DNA from: Syntrophomonas sp. UBA4911
Lineage (GTDB): Bacteria > Bacillota > Syntrophomonadia > Syntrophomonadales > Syntrophomonadaceae
NCBI GenBank assembly: GCA_002398105.1
Contig: DHCD01000099.1
Location: 24,181 to 29,906 of the forward strand
Direction: 5' to 3'
Length of the DNA stretch: 5,726 nucleotides
The notes beneath the pieces are model-generated. The model did no database searches, was not told the origin of the DNA, and saw only the letters and a program-made list of their open reading frames with translations. The first letter of the stretch is position 1. Every line of letters begins with the position of its first letter. Shown here piece by piece: positions 1 to 5,726 of the stretch. Made by a program: the position numbers and the translations under genes.

Positions 1-12
1 TTTTTTTATGGT

Positions 13-20
13 GGGAGAGG
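13..20 (+). promoter_or_regulatory. Ribosome binding site of the permease gene
   Basis: The purine run GGGAGAGG ends 6 bases before the ATG at 27, which is ideal Shine-Dalgarno spacing and supports that start. The bases before it include a run of seven T at the window edge. This could be the end of an upstream terminator or of a leader, but too little is visible to say. Confidence 0.75.
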
Positions 21-26
21 CAGAAA

Positions 27-1091
27 ATGGAGCGCGATATAACCATAGACAACTACAGGCGCACCCGCGCCCGCTGCGTGTTTGCCGGCGTGATTCTTGC
101 CGCCCTGCTGTTTCTGCTTCTGACCGGAACAGTGGGTCTGGGCGCAGTGCCCATATCCTTTTTTGATGTGCTCAAGATTATAGGGGGAAAGCTGACCGGA
201 AACAGCGCGGTGCTGGCCGCTTTTAAAGATAATGTCATTGCGGTCGTATGGGAAATTCGCCTGCCGCGAATCATATGCGGTGTGTTTGTAGGTATGGGAC
301 TTGCCACTGCAGGCGTAATATTCCAGTCCATCCTGCAGAACCCGCTGGCGGATCCGTATACCCTGGGTATTTCAACCGGTGCGGCCTTCGGAGCTTCTAT
401 TGCCATATTTCTTAATGTGGCCGCCGGAATTTTCATCCCCATTCCCGTATTGGCGTTGATTTTCGCCTTGCTGACCCTTACTGCCGTCATTGCCATATCA
501 TTACATGGGGGCGGTCTGATAAGCTCCAATCTGATCATAGCGGGCATCATCCTCAGCTCCATCCTCTCGGCCGGTATCAGCTTTATCAAAATGCTGGCCG
601 GGGAGAACGTCAGCGCCATTGTCTACTGGCTGATGGGCAGCCTCGGTTCCAAGGAATGGAGCGACGTCGTCCTGATTGCCCCTGTGGTGGTTGCAGCCCT
701 TATTCTGGCCTTTATATTCGCCGATGATTTGAATGTAATGACTCTGGGCAACCGCAATGCCGAGGCCCTGGGAGTGAACGTCAAACGCAACCGGCTGTTT
801 TATTTGATACTGGCCTCGTGCATCACGGCGGTATGCGTATCCGTATGCGGCATCATCGGCTTTATAGGGCTTATCGTACCTCATATCCTGCGTTTCGCGC
901 TTACCAGCGACAACCGTATGCTGCTGCCTGTTTCCGCCCTGCTGGGAGGAGTGCTGCTGTGTGCGGCGGACAATGTGACCCGGCTCCTATCCAATGGAGA
1001 GATACCCGTAGGCGTGCTTACCACGCTTCTCGGAGGCCCCTTCTTCATCTATATCTTTTTGAAACGGGGAGGGGGCGAAAAATATGAGTAA
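27..1091 (+). CDS. FecCD/BtuC-family ABC transporter permease (iron-siderophore, haem or corrinoid uptake)
   Basis: This is the membrane subunit of a class II ABC importer, which forms a homodimeric channel in the cytoplasmic membrane. At 354 residues it has the usual family length, with about ten hydrophobic segments beginning near residue 17. Family motifs are intact: RLPR at 78-81, the AG-x-x-x-Q then NPLADP stretch at about 95-110, LGISTGA just after, an LN-x-x-x-LG-x-x-x-A-x-x-LG coupling region around 235-250, GIIGFIGLIVPHILR at 275-289, and GEIPVGVLTTLLGGPFF at 324-340. The start at 27 has a well-placed ribosome binding site, and the basic N-terminus before the first helix fits. The gene overlaps the ATPase gene by 8 bases, a sign of translational coupling. 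Family membership is clear. The substrate cannot be read from the permease; the neighbouring CbiK-like chelatase makes a metal-tetrapyrrole or its metal the best inference. Confidence 0.95.
   Translation: MERDITIDNYRRTRARCVFAGVILAALLFLLLTGTVGLGAVPISFFDVLKIIGGKLTGNSAVLAAFKDNVIAVVWEIRLPRIICGVFVGMGLATAGVIFQSILQNPLADPYTLGISTGAAFGASIAIFLNVAAGIFIPIPVLALIFALLTLTAVIAISLHGGGLISSNLIIAGIILSSILSAGISFIKMLAGENVSAIVYWLMGSLGSKEWSDVVLIAPVVVAALILAFIFADDLNVMTLGNRNAEALGVNVKRNRLFYLILASCITAVCVSVCGIIGFIGLIVPHILRFALTSDNRMLLPVSALLGGVLLCAADNVTRLLSNGEIPVGVLTTLLGGPFFIYIFLKRGGGEKYE
1066..1076 (+). promoter_or_regulatory. Ribosome binding site of the ATPase gene inside the permease gene
   Basis: A G-rich tract (GGGGAGGGGGC) lies about 7 bases before the ATG at 1084. 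It is wholly inside the permease reading frame, where it encodes the Arg-Gly-Gly-Gly-Glu part of the C-terminal tail. With the 8-base gene overlap it suggests coupled translation of permease and ATPase. Confidence 0.75.
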
Positions 1092-1857
1092 TTCCTTCCT
1101 TAACATTCAGGATATTTCTTTTTCCTATGGAGTTACTCCGGTTCTGCAGCATATTTCCTTCCAGGTTGAGCCGGGGAGCTACACCAGCCTTATTGGAACC
1201 AATGGAAGCGGCAAGACTACGCTGTTCAATATCATCAGCGGCTATTATGCGCCGGCCCAGGGGCGGGTTTGCTTTTGCGGCAGGGAGATCCGCAGGATTC
1301 CCATCCTTAAGCGTGCGGCTGCAATCGCCCTGGTGACCCAAAGGCAGAGCATGAACTTTCCCTACACCGTTCTCGAAACCGTGCTTATGGGGATGCATCC
1401 GCACAGAGCCCGTTTTGAGCCGGTGTCGCAAGCCCATCTCCTGGATGCGAAAGATATCATGAAAAAGACGGACGTTTGGCAGTTTGCCGATAAAACCATC
1501 ACCACGCTTTCGGGAGGAGAACTCCAGCGGGTCATACTGGCCCGGGCGTTAATGCAGCGCCCCCGGCTATTATTGCTGGATGAAGCCATGAGTGAGTTGG
1601 ATATCGCAGCGCGCATCGCCATGATGAAACTCCTGCGGCAAACGATGGGGGAAACCGGCATGGCGGTGATCGGCATCCATCACGATCTGTCCGTCGCCTA
1701 TCGCTATTCCGATCGCGTAATCGCGCTGCAAAACGGCTGCATCGCTGCGGATGGCGATCCGGCCGATGTGTTCACCAAAGATTTTTTTCGCGAGGTGTTT
1801 TTTGTTGATGCGGAAATCCTGCCCGGGAAAGGATTCATCATCAGCGACAACATATAA
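1084..1857 (+). CDS. ABC transporter ATP-binding protein, FecE/BtuD/FhuC type
   Basis: This is the cytoplasmic ATPase that drives the permease. At 257 residues it matches the family. Visible motifs are Walker A GTNGSGKTT at 38-46, a Q-loop in IALVTQRQ near residue 86, the signature LSGGELQRV at 142-150, Walker B LLLLDE at 162-167, and the H-loop His at 200 in IHHDL. The segment FPYTVLETVLMGMHPH at 92-107 is typical of the iron/B12 importer subfamily. After Walker B the sequence reads DEAMSELD where the family usually has DEPTSHLD or similar, so the Pro-Thr pair is replaced by Ala-Met. The catalytic Glu and the D-loop Asp are kept, so activity is expected. It overlaps the permease gene by 8 bases and is followed 32 bases later by the chelatase gene. 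The assignment as an importer ATPase is firm; the substrate is inferred only from neighbours. Confidence 0.95.
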   Translation: MSNSFLNIQDISFSYGVTPVLQHISFQVEPGSYTSLIGTNGSGKTTLFNIISGYYAPAQGRVCFCGREIRRIPILKRAAAIALVTQRQSMNFPYTVLETVLMGMHPHRARFEPVSQAHLLDAKDIMKKTDVWQFADKTITTLSGGELQRVILARALMQRPRLLLLDEAMSELDIAARIAMMKLLRQTMGETGMAVIGIHHDLSVAYRYSDRVIALQNGCIAADGDPADVFTKDFFREVFFVDAEILPGKGFIISDNI

Positions 1858-1860
1858 AAA

Positions 1861-1875
1861 CTGGGCTCAGCCCGG
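1861..1875 (+). other. Small intercistronic hairpin before cbiK
   Basis: CTGGGC at 1861-1866 pairs with GCCCGG at 1870-1875 (six pairs, one of them G-U) around a TCA loop. It fills most of the 32-base gap between the ATPase stop and the cbiK ribosome binding site. There is no T-run after it, so it is not a convincing terminator. It could stabilise or partition the operon mRNA, or be fortuitous. Confidence 0.5.
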
Positions 1876-1876
1876 A

Positions 1877-1883
1877 AAGGGAG
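1877..1883 (+). promoter_or_regulatory. Ribosome binding site of cbiK
   Basis: AAGGGAG ends 6 bases before the ATG at 1890. It fixes this start, which also gives a proper lipoprotein signal peptide. It directly follows the small hairpin at 1861-1875. Confidence 0.75.
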
Positions 1884-1889
1884 AGAATA

Positions 1890-2768
1890 ATGAGAAGAAC
1901 GAAAACTGGGATTGCTCTGTTGCTGCTGTTGGCATTTTGTCTGTCTATCGCGGCTTGCGCAAGTCCGGACGCAGCTCCTGATGCTGCCAAGAAGGATTTG
2001 CTGGTAGTCAGCTTCGGCACCAGCTACAATGAGAGCCGCGATGCTACCATTGGCGCTGTTGAAGAGGCCATCACCGCCGCCTATCCGGATTATGACGTGC
2101 GTCGTGCCTTTACCAGCCAGATCATCATTGATAAGCTCAGGGAGCGCGATGGTCTTGAAATTGACAACGTACAGGAGGCTATGGAGCGCTTGATCGCAGA
2201 CGGCGTGAAAGAGGTTGTGGTTCAGCCCACCCATGTTATGAACGGCTACGAGCATGACGAGATGATGGAAGCTATCGCTCCTTATGAGGACAAGTTTGAC
2301 AGTATCAAATACGGGCTTCCCCTGCTGAATTCCGATGAAGACTATGCCGAGGTCGTATCCATCATCACCGAGGAAACGGCCAAGTACAACCAGGAGGGTA
2401 CGGCTATAGTGTTTATGGGACATGGCACCGAACACGCCGCCAACTCCACCTATGCCAAGCTGCAGCAGAATCTGACCGACGGCGGTCATGCCAATTATTT
2501 TATCGGCACGGTGGAGGCTGAGCCTTCCCTGGAAGATGTGATGGAGCAGGTAAAAGCGAGTGCTGCCAGCAAGGTCGTGCTGTTGCCGCTGATGATTGTT
2601 GCCGGCGACCACGCCAACAACGATATGGCAGGCGACGAAGAGGACTCCTGGAAGACCGCCTTCAAGGAAGAAGGCTTTGAGGTGGATTGTGTCATCAAAG
2701 GACTGGGCGAGTATGCGGGCATCCAGAAGATGTTTGTCGAACATGCCGGTGCCGCTATCGCCCAATAG
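1890..2768 (+). CDS. cbiK: Exported lipoprotein of the CbiK anaerobic sirohydrochlorin cobaltochelatase family
   Basis: CbiK inserts Co2+ into sirohydrochlorin early in anaerobic B12 synthesis, normally in the cytoplasm. This copy has 292 residues and carries a signal peptide: MRRTK, a Leu-rich core, and lipobox I-A-A-C with the lipidated Cys at 23, followed by a short Ala/Pro/Asp linker. The mature domain starts at KKDLLVVSFGTSY (34-46), matching the Salmonella CbiK N-terminus, and continues with RAFTSQIIIDKLRERDG (72-88), QPTHVMNG (112-119), YGLPLL, VFMGHGTEH (174-182), GTVEAEP (206-212) and LPLMIVAGDHANNDM (232-246). His178 and His241 correspond to the two family active-site histidines, and Glu209 sits where a metal-ligand Glu is known in the family, so the active site looks intact. 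Precedents for exported forms are Desulfovibrio vulgaris periplasmic CbiK and P. gingivalis IhtB. It lies inside an importer operon, so I infer a role in metal loading, metal removal or tetrapyrrole capture outside the membrane rather than cytoplasmic B12 synthesis. Confidence 0.93.
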   Translation: MRRTKTGIALLLLLAFCLSIAACASPDAAPDAAKKDLLVVSFGTSYNESRDATIGAVEEAITAAYPDYDVRRAFTSQIIIDKLRERDGLEIDNVQEAMERLIADGVKEVVVQPTHVMNGYEHDEMMEAIAPYEDKFDSIKYGLPLLNSDEDYAEVVSIITEETAKYNQEGTAIVFMGHGTEHAANSTYAKLQQNLTDGGHANYFIGTVEAEPSLEDVMEQVKASAASKVVLLPLMIVAGDHANNDMAGDEEDSWKTAFKEEGFEVDCVIKGLGEYAGIQKMFVEHAGAAIAQ

Positions 2769-2770
2769 TC

Positions 2771-2776
2771 GGAGAG
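2771..2776 (+). promoter_or_regulatory. Ribosome binding site deciding the start of the binding-protein gene
   Basis: GGAGAG lies 9 bases before the ATG at 2786 and directly abuts the in-frame ATG at 2777. The spacing favours 2786. An open frame extends in phase back to 2687, but that stretch overlaps the end of cbiK and encodes a Cys/Arg-rich sequence with no signal-peptide character. Confidence 0.7.
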
Positions 2777-2785
2777 ATGAATGGC

Positions 2786-4228
2786 ATGAGAAAAAAATTG
2801 CGTTTTCTTTGCATCGGGCTGGTGATCATCATGCTGGCCGGCTGTGCCCGGACGGCCGGCCCTGGCGACACCACCGCACGGGAAGCGGAGAAAGCATATC
2901 CCATCAGCTTTATTGACGACGATGGTGTACAGATCAACCTGGATGCTCCGGCCCAACGGATAATATCTCTGTATTCCGCCCACACCGAGAACCTTTATGC
3001 GTTGGGTGCAGGCGATCTTGTGATCGGGGGGCATACGACCTGCGTCTATCCGCCGGAGGCTGTGCCGCTGGCCACTTTTGATTATACCGGAGATCCGGAA
3101 TACGTGATCGCTGCCGAACCGGATCTGGTGCTTATTCGCCCCTTTATACGCAGAAAAGCACCGAATTACATTAAAGAATTGGAAAAAGCCGGCGTTCTCG
3201 TAGTCTCCCTTTATCCGGAAAATTATGACGATTTTTCCGGCTATATCATGAAACTAGCCCGGCTCACCGGTACGGAGGAAAAGGCTGAACAGATGCTGTC
3301 CGATTTTTATGCCGATATTGAAGCCATCGCTGAATTGACTTCAACCGTGGCGGATAAGCAGACCGTGTTCTTTGAATCCACTGAAACCAATATCCGCACG
3401 GTAAGCGCGGACTCCATGGCGGCGCGGGCGATTACCCTGGCGGGGGGGCTGAATCTTGCCGCCGGCGCCGAGCCGATGACGGAAGGAAGCTCCATCGCCG
3501 AATTTGGGGTGGAAAAAGTTCTGCAGCACGCGGACGATATAGACGTCTACATTTCCCAGCGCGGCGCTATGAACTCCGGCGGCAACCTGATTTCCATCGG
3601 CGAGCGGGCAGGCTATGATACGATCAAAGCCGTGCGCAACGACCGGGTGTATCTTATCAACGAAAAACTGATATCCTCGCCCACCTTCCGTTATTACAAA
3701 GGCATTTGCGAGGTGGCCCGTTTTCTGTATCCCGAACTGATGGATGATTTGTCCGGCTATGAAAACCAGGAACCCGCTACCAAGACTGATTTCGCCAATA
3801 TCGTGGTGCGTTCGCTTCACCTCCCGGCGTATGTGCCGTCTTCGTCCAAATACTATCAGACGAAGCCTAGAGGCCATAGTTACGGTATGTTTGAAGACGT
3901 TCACTGGACCGATTCCGATTTTGATTATATTGAAACCGCGGTTTATTCCGGATATGTGGAATGGGAAAAGGGAGCCGACGGGAAGGAATACTTCAATCCG
4001 ACCGCCAACCTGACCCGTGACGAACTGGCTAAAGCTATATTCGTCATGGGCGATTTCGAGGCGGCGAAAAACCACACCAGCATCAATGATTTAAAGGCGT
4101 GCCAAAAAGCCCGTATCGTGCAGATACTTGTGGACAACGGTGTATTCGCTCTGAATAATGGCAATTTCGAGCCTGCCCGGCTGGTTACGAATCAGGAAAT
4201 CTTAGCCGCCATGCAATTCGTAAAATAA
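2786..4228 (+). CDS. Lipoprotein ABC substrate-binding protein (BtuF/FhuD-like) with C-terminal SLH-like repeats
   Basis: From the ATG at 2786 the product has 480 residues. MRKK, a hydrophobic core and a canonical L-A-G-C lipobox with the lipidated Cys at 20 make it a membrane-anchored lipoprotein. Residues about 38-320 form a periplasmic-binding-protein-2 fold: ISFIDDDGVQINL, PAQRIISL, the ENLYALGAGDLVIGG stretch, EPDLVLI, LEKAGVLVVSL, LARLTGTEEKAEQM, ITLAGGLNLA, and NDRVYLI before the last helix ending near EVARFLYPEL. Such proteins deliver siderophores, haem or cobalamin to FecCD permeases, so this is the missing subunit of the importer. Usual family members end at about 300-350 residues. 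Here roughly 150 more follow, with SLH character: a TKTD half-repeat at 332-347, a fuller repeat at 369-422 (FEDVHW, Gly-Tyr-Val, YFNPTANLTRDE) and a third at 431-480 (INDL, DNGVF, NFEP, VTNQE). The tail probably binds cell wall or S-layer polymer. Ligand identity is unknown. A start at 2777 would add only three residues. Confidence 0.92.
   Translation: MRKKLRFLCIGLVIIMLAGCARTAGPGDTTAREAEKAYPISFIDDDGVQINLDAPAQRIISLYSAHTENLYALGAGDLVIGGHTTCVYPPEAVPLATFDYTGDPEYVIAAEPDLVLIRPFIRRKAPNYIKELEKAGVLVVSLYPENYDDFSGYIMKLARLTGTEEKAEQMLSDFYADIEAIAELTSTVADKQTVFFESTETNIRTVSADSMAARAITLAGGLNLAAGAEPMTEGSSIAEFGVEKVLQHADDIDVYISQRGAMNSGGNLISIGERAGYDTIKAVRNDRVYLINEKLISSPTFRYYKGICEVARFLYPELMDDLSGYENQEPATKTDFANIVVRSLHLPAYVPSSSKYYQTKPRGHSYGMFEDVHWTDSDFDYIETAVYSGYVEWEKGADGKEYFNPTANLTRDELAKAIFVMGDFEAAKNHTSINDLKACQKARIVQILVDNGVFALNNGNFEPARLVTNQEILAAMQFVK
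2836..2861 (+). other. Strong hairpin over the lipobox codons of the binding protein
   Basis: Bases 2836-2845 (GGCCGGCTGT) pair with 2852-2861 (ACGGCCGGCC) in ten pairs, one of them G-U, around a six-base loop. The stem begins about 50 bases inside the coding region and contains the codon for the lipidated Cys (2843-2845). No T-run follows, so it is not a terminator. It may slow translation or be a product of GC-rich codons for Ala-Gly-Cys and Thr-Ala-Gly. Confidence 0.45.
3767..4225 (+). other. SLH-like repeat region of the binding protein
   Basis: This covers residues 328-480. SLH repeats of about 55 residues typically read F-x-D-V, a Trp, a helix ending in Gly-[ILV], F-x-P, then a TRAE-like motif. 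The middle repeat follows this well (FEDVHW, SGYVEW, YFNPTANLTRDELAKAIF). Flanking copies are weaker: TKTDFANIVVRSL keeps only the C-terminal half, and the last copy has INDL, LVDNGVF, NFEPARLVTNQE. The TRAE-like motifs start at residues 332, 410 and 468. The two spacings, 78 and 58 residues, are compatible with about two and a half repeats. Confidence 0.75.
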
Positions 4229-4352
4229 ACGGGATGCATGCGAATCATCCTGGCAATGCGTCGGGGTCGCCCGGACTGAAAACCCCGCTGGCAGCTTTAA
4301 ACTGCTGCCAACGGGGTTATTTCAACTGAGTCGCTTTACGACGGCCTGTTTA
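4229..4352. other. Intergenic gap between convergent genes
   Basis: These 124 bases separate the stop codons of the binding-protein and chemoreceptor genes. Apart from the terminator hairpin I see no open frame, RNA gene or repeat. A CGGGGT at 4262-4267 duplicates the 3' arm of the terminator stem and could pair with its 5' arm. Confidence 0.7.
4277..4323. terminator. Bidirectional intrinsic terminator between convergent genes
   Basis: Bases 4281-4295 (AACCCCGCTGGCAGC) pair with 4304-4318 (GCTGCCAACGGGGTT). All 15 positions match except one C/A mismatch, around an eight-base loop. On the + strand the stem is followed by TTATTTC, a short imperfect U-tract. On the - strand it is followed by TTTTC, read from the complement of GAAAA just before 4283. 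It can therefore end the uptake operon and the opposing chemoreceptor transcript. Confidence 0.85.
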
Positions 4353-5726
4353 CTAAACCTTAAATTTCTTGACGGCGCCTTCCAATTCATCGGCCATGGT
4401 CCTGAGCTGCCGGATGTTGTCGGAGATGCTTTCTATAACCGCATACTGCTCTTCACCGGCTGCATTTACCTCTTGGGTCGCCAGCACCATCTTTTCCGAG
4501 TCCTGCCTGATATTATGTATAAGCCTCAAAACCTCTTCCTTTTCGGAATATGCACTCCTGATGGCCGTATCAATATGGATTGTGTTTTCTGATATCTGCG
4601 CTACGGTATGGGCAATGCCCGTTAATAGGCGGCTGGCATTATTTAGAGATGCCGACTGGCTTGATATGGTTGCGACCATTTTAGTCATTGCTTCCGCCGT
4701 TTCAACCGACTGGCTTCTTATTTCCGTAATGTGGGCCGCGATCTCTTTTACTGAAGACGTAGTGTTTTCAGCCAGTTTCCTTATTTCATCCGCTACAACC
4801 GCGAACCCTCTGCCATGTTCTCCCGCCCGGGCAGCCTCAATCGCCGCATTAAGCGCCAGCAAGTTGGTTTGTTCCGATATGTTGGTTATCACTTCGATTA
4901 TTTTAACAATCTCTTCTGATTTATTTTCCAGCTTGCTTGCCGTTTCTGCTACGGAAGAGACTATTTCCTCGCTCACTTTAAACTTCTGCTGCAAATCAGC
5001 CATGGCTTGGGTGCTTTCATCCGTATAACTGGTGGCTTCCTCAGTTGATTTACTTATTGCGCTGGAATTCTCAGATAATACGTTGATTTGCTCTGATAAA
5101 ACCTCTATTTTATTGGAACTGTCATTTACAACGTCCGACTGTTGACCGGCACCGGCAGTTATTGCGCCGATAGCCTGGGTTACAGTTTCCAAAGCTCCGG
5201 AAGTCTGTTCTATGGCGCCGGTTATTTCTAAAGTATTGCTGTTGACGCTTTCGGCGGTTGCCCGGATTTTATGAATTATTTGCCTGATATTGGCCAGCAG
5301 TTCATTGGTCTTTTCAGCCAACAGCTCAATCTCATCACCGGTTTTAATATTAATGGTCTGGGTCAGGTCGCCGCTGTTCCGAACCACATCTTCAAGACCG
5401 TTGACCATAAGCCCCACCGGTCTGCTGATGCGGTTGGCAAGGTATAAAGCCGCGGCGACGGAAAGGGCGACGCTGGCCAGAACCCCTGCAGCTATAAACC
5501 ATAATAGTTTTTGCTGCATCTTTTCCAGTTCTTCAGCCGACAGATCTCCTCCTACAACTGCAACAACCTGGCCCTGGCTATCTTTTAACGGCGCATAAGC
5601 CGACAGAAAAACCCCGTATTCATCTTTGCGGGGTGTCGGGTTCACGGTCACTTTTCCCTTGAAGGCCTCCAACAATTCACGGTCAACTTTTTCCCCGGTG
5701 TCCTCACCTGGAAAAGTATCGCCTAT
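4353..5726 (-). CDS. Methyl-accepting chemotaxis protein with Cache-type sensor (5' end outside window)
   Basis: The gene runs off the window edge: the frame stays open to 5726 with 457 codons visible and no convincing start. Visible residues 1-65 look like the end of a Cache-type extracellular sensor (YGVFLSAYAPLKDSQGQVVAVVGGDLS). A transmembrane segment follows at 74-96 and a HAMP linker at about 98-150, beginning NRISRPV and ending after TGDEIELLAEKTNELL. The rest is a long coiled-coil signalling domain. Its hairpin tip at about 284-320 contains ISEQTNLLALNAAIEAARAGE and GRGFAVVADEIRKLAE, the highly conserved contact region for CheA/CheW. The protein ends KKFKV with no CheR/CheB tether pentapeptide. 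It passes ligand binding outside the cell to the flagellar chemotaxis kinase. It is transcribed towards the uptake operon and is probably independent of it. The ligand is unknown. Gln and Glu pairs in the helices are candidate methylation sites. Confidence 0.95.
   Translation of the reverse strand: MGDTFPGEDTGEKVDRELLEAFKGKVTVNPTPRKDEYGVFLSAYAPLKDSQGQVVAVVGGDLSAEELEKMQQKLLWFIAAGVLASVALSVAAALYLANRISRPVGLMVNGLEDVVRNSGDLTQTINIKTGDEIELLAEKTNELLANIRQIIHKIRATAESVNSNTLEITGAIEQTSGALETVTQAIGAITAGAGQQSDVVNDSSNKIEVLSEQINVLSENSSAISKSTEEATSYTDESTQAMADLQQKFKVSEEIVSSVAETASKLENKSEEIVKIIEVITNISEQTNLLALNAAIEAARAGEHGRGFAVVADEIRKLAENTTSSVKEIAAHITEIRSQSVETAEAMTKMVATISSQSASLNNASRLLTGIAHTVAQISENTIHIDTAIRSAYSEKEEVLRLIHNIRQDSEKMVLATQEVNAAGEEQYAVIESISDNIRQLRTMADELEGAVKKFKV

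Noticed and set aside
1..26. Possible cobalamin riboswitch or terminator upstream of the operon
   Set aside because: Only 26 bases are visible: a T-run and a ribosome binding site. That is far too short to support either call.
1858..1889. Intrinsic terminator between the ATPase and cbiK genes
   Set aside because: The hairpin is short and is followed by AAAGGGAG rather than a T-run, so it does not look like a terminator.
1704..2765. Long open frame on the - strand (353 codons)
   Set aside because: It lies antisense to the end of the ATPase gene and nearly all of cbiK, which are both firmly identified. Its translation has no recognisable family and is what GC-rich codons produce on the opposite strand.
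2687..2785. Upstream start for the binding-protein gene
   Set aside because: The frame is open back to 2687, but the extra residues overlap the cbiK end, are rich in Cys and Arg, and would bury the lipoprotein signal. The ribosome binding site at 2771-2776 fits 2786.
3442..3448. Run of seven G in the binding-protein gene as a possible frameshift site
   Set aside because: The reading frame is maintained on both sides and the run encodes the Gly-Gly of the expected LAGGLN motif, so there is no sign of a slip or sequencing error.
3341..4075. Open frame on the - strand opposite the binding-protein gene (244 codons)
   Set aside because: It is antisense to a well-supported gene and lacks any recognisable motif in its translation.
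5673..5675. TTG as start codon of the chemoreceptor
   Set aside because: The same frame continues upstream without a stop to the window edge, and the upstream residues read as sensor domain, so this TTG is an internal Leu codon.

Overview
The window holds one end of a metal/tetrapyrrole uptake operon on the + strand (27-4228), a terminator-bearing gap (4229-4352), and the 3' part of a convergent chemoreceptor gene on the - strand (4353 to beyond the window edge). An S-layer-homology (SLH) region joined to a lipoprotein, purine-rich ribosome binding sites, a Salmonella-type anaerobic cobaltochelatase and a Cache/HAMP chemoreceptor together suggest an anaerobic, motile member of the Firmicutes. 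A Negativicutes (Sporomusa/Pelosinus-like) or Peptococcaceae-like host is my best guess, but no marker gene fixes the taxon.

The operon reads: FecCD-type ABC permease (27-1091), its ATPase (1084-1857, overlapping the permease by 8 bases), an exported lipoprotein of the CbiK sirohydrochlorin cobaltochelatase family (1890-2768), and a lipoprotein substrate-binding protein (2786-4228). The binding protein carries about 150 extra C-terminal residues that read as degenerate SLH repeats. The gaps are short (32 and 17 bases) and each gene has its own ribosome binding site, so one transcript is likely. The promoter and any riboswitch lie upstream of the window.

The set contains every core part of a class II (BtuCDF/FhuBCD-like) importer plus a chelatase placed outside the membrane. 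The substrate is probably a metal-tetrapyrrole (corrinoid, haem or a cobalt/iron porphyrinoid) or the metal taken from it. The closest known layout is the Porphyromonas gingivalis Iht haem/iron locus, where a CbiK-like lipoprotein accompanies a binding protein, permease and ATPase; Desulfovibrio vulgaris also has a periplasmic CbiK. No TonB-dependent receptor is visible here.

The most unusual point is the pairing of an extracytoplasmic chelatase with a substrate-binding lipoprotein that appears able to hold the cell wall through SLH repeats. Secondary observations are a strong hairpin over the lipobox codons of the binding protein, a small hairpin ahead of cbiK, an atypical Walker B/D-loop in the ATPase, a bidirectional terminator with a possible competing pairing, and a lower G+C content in the chemoreceptor gene.
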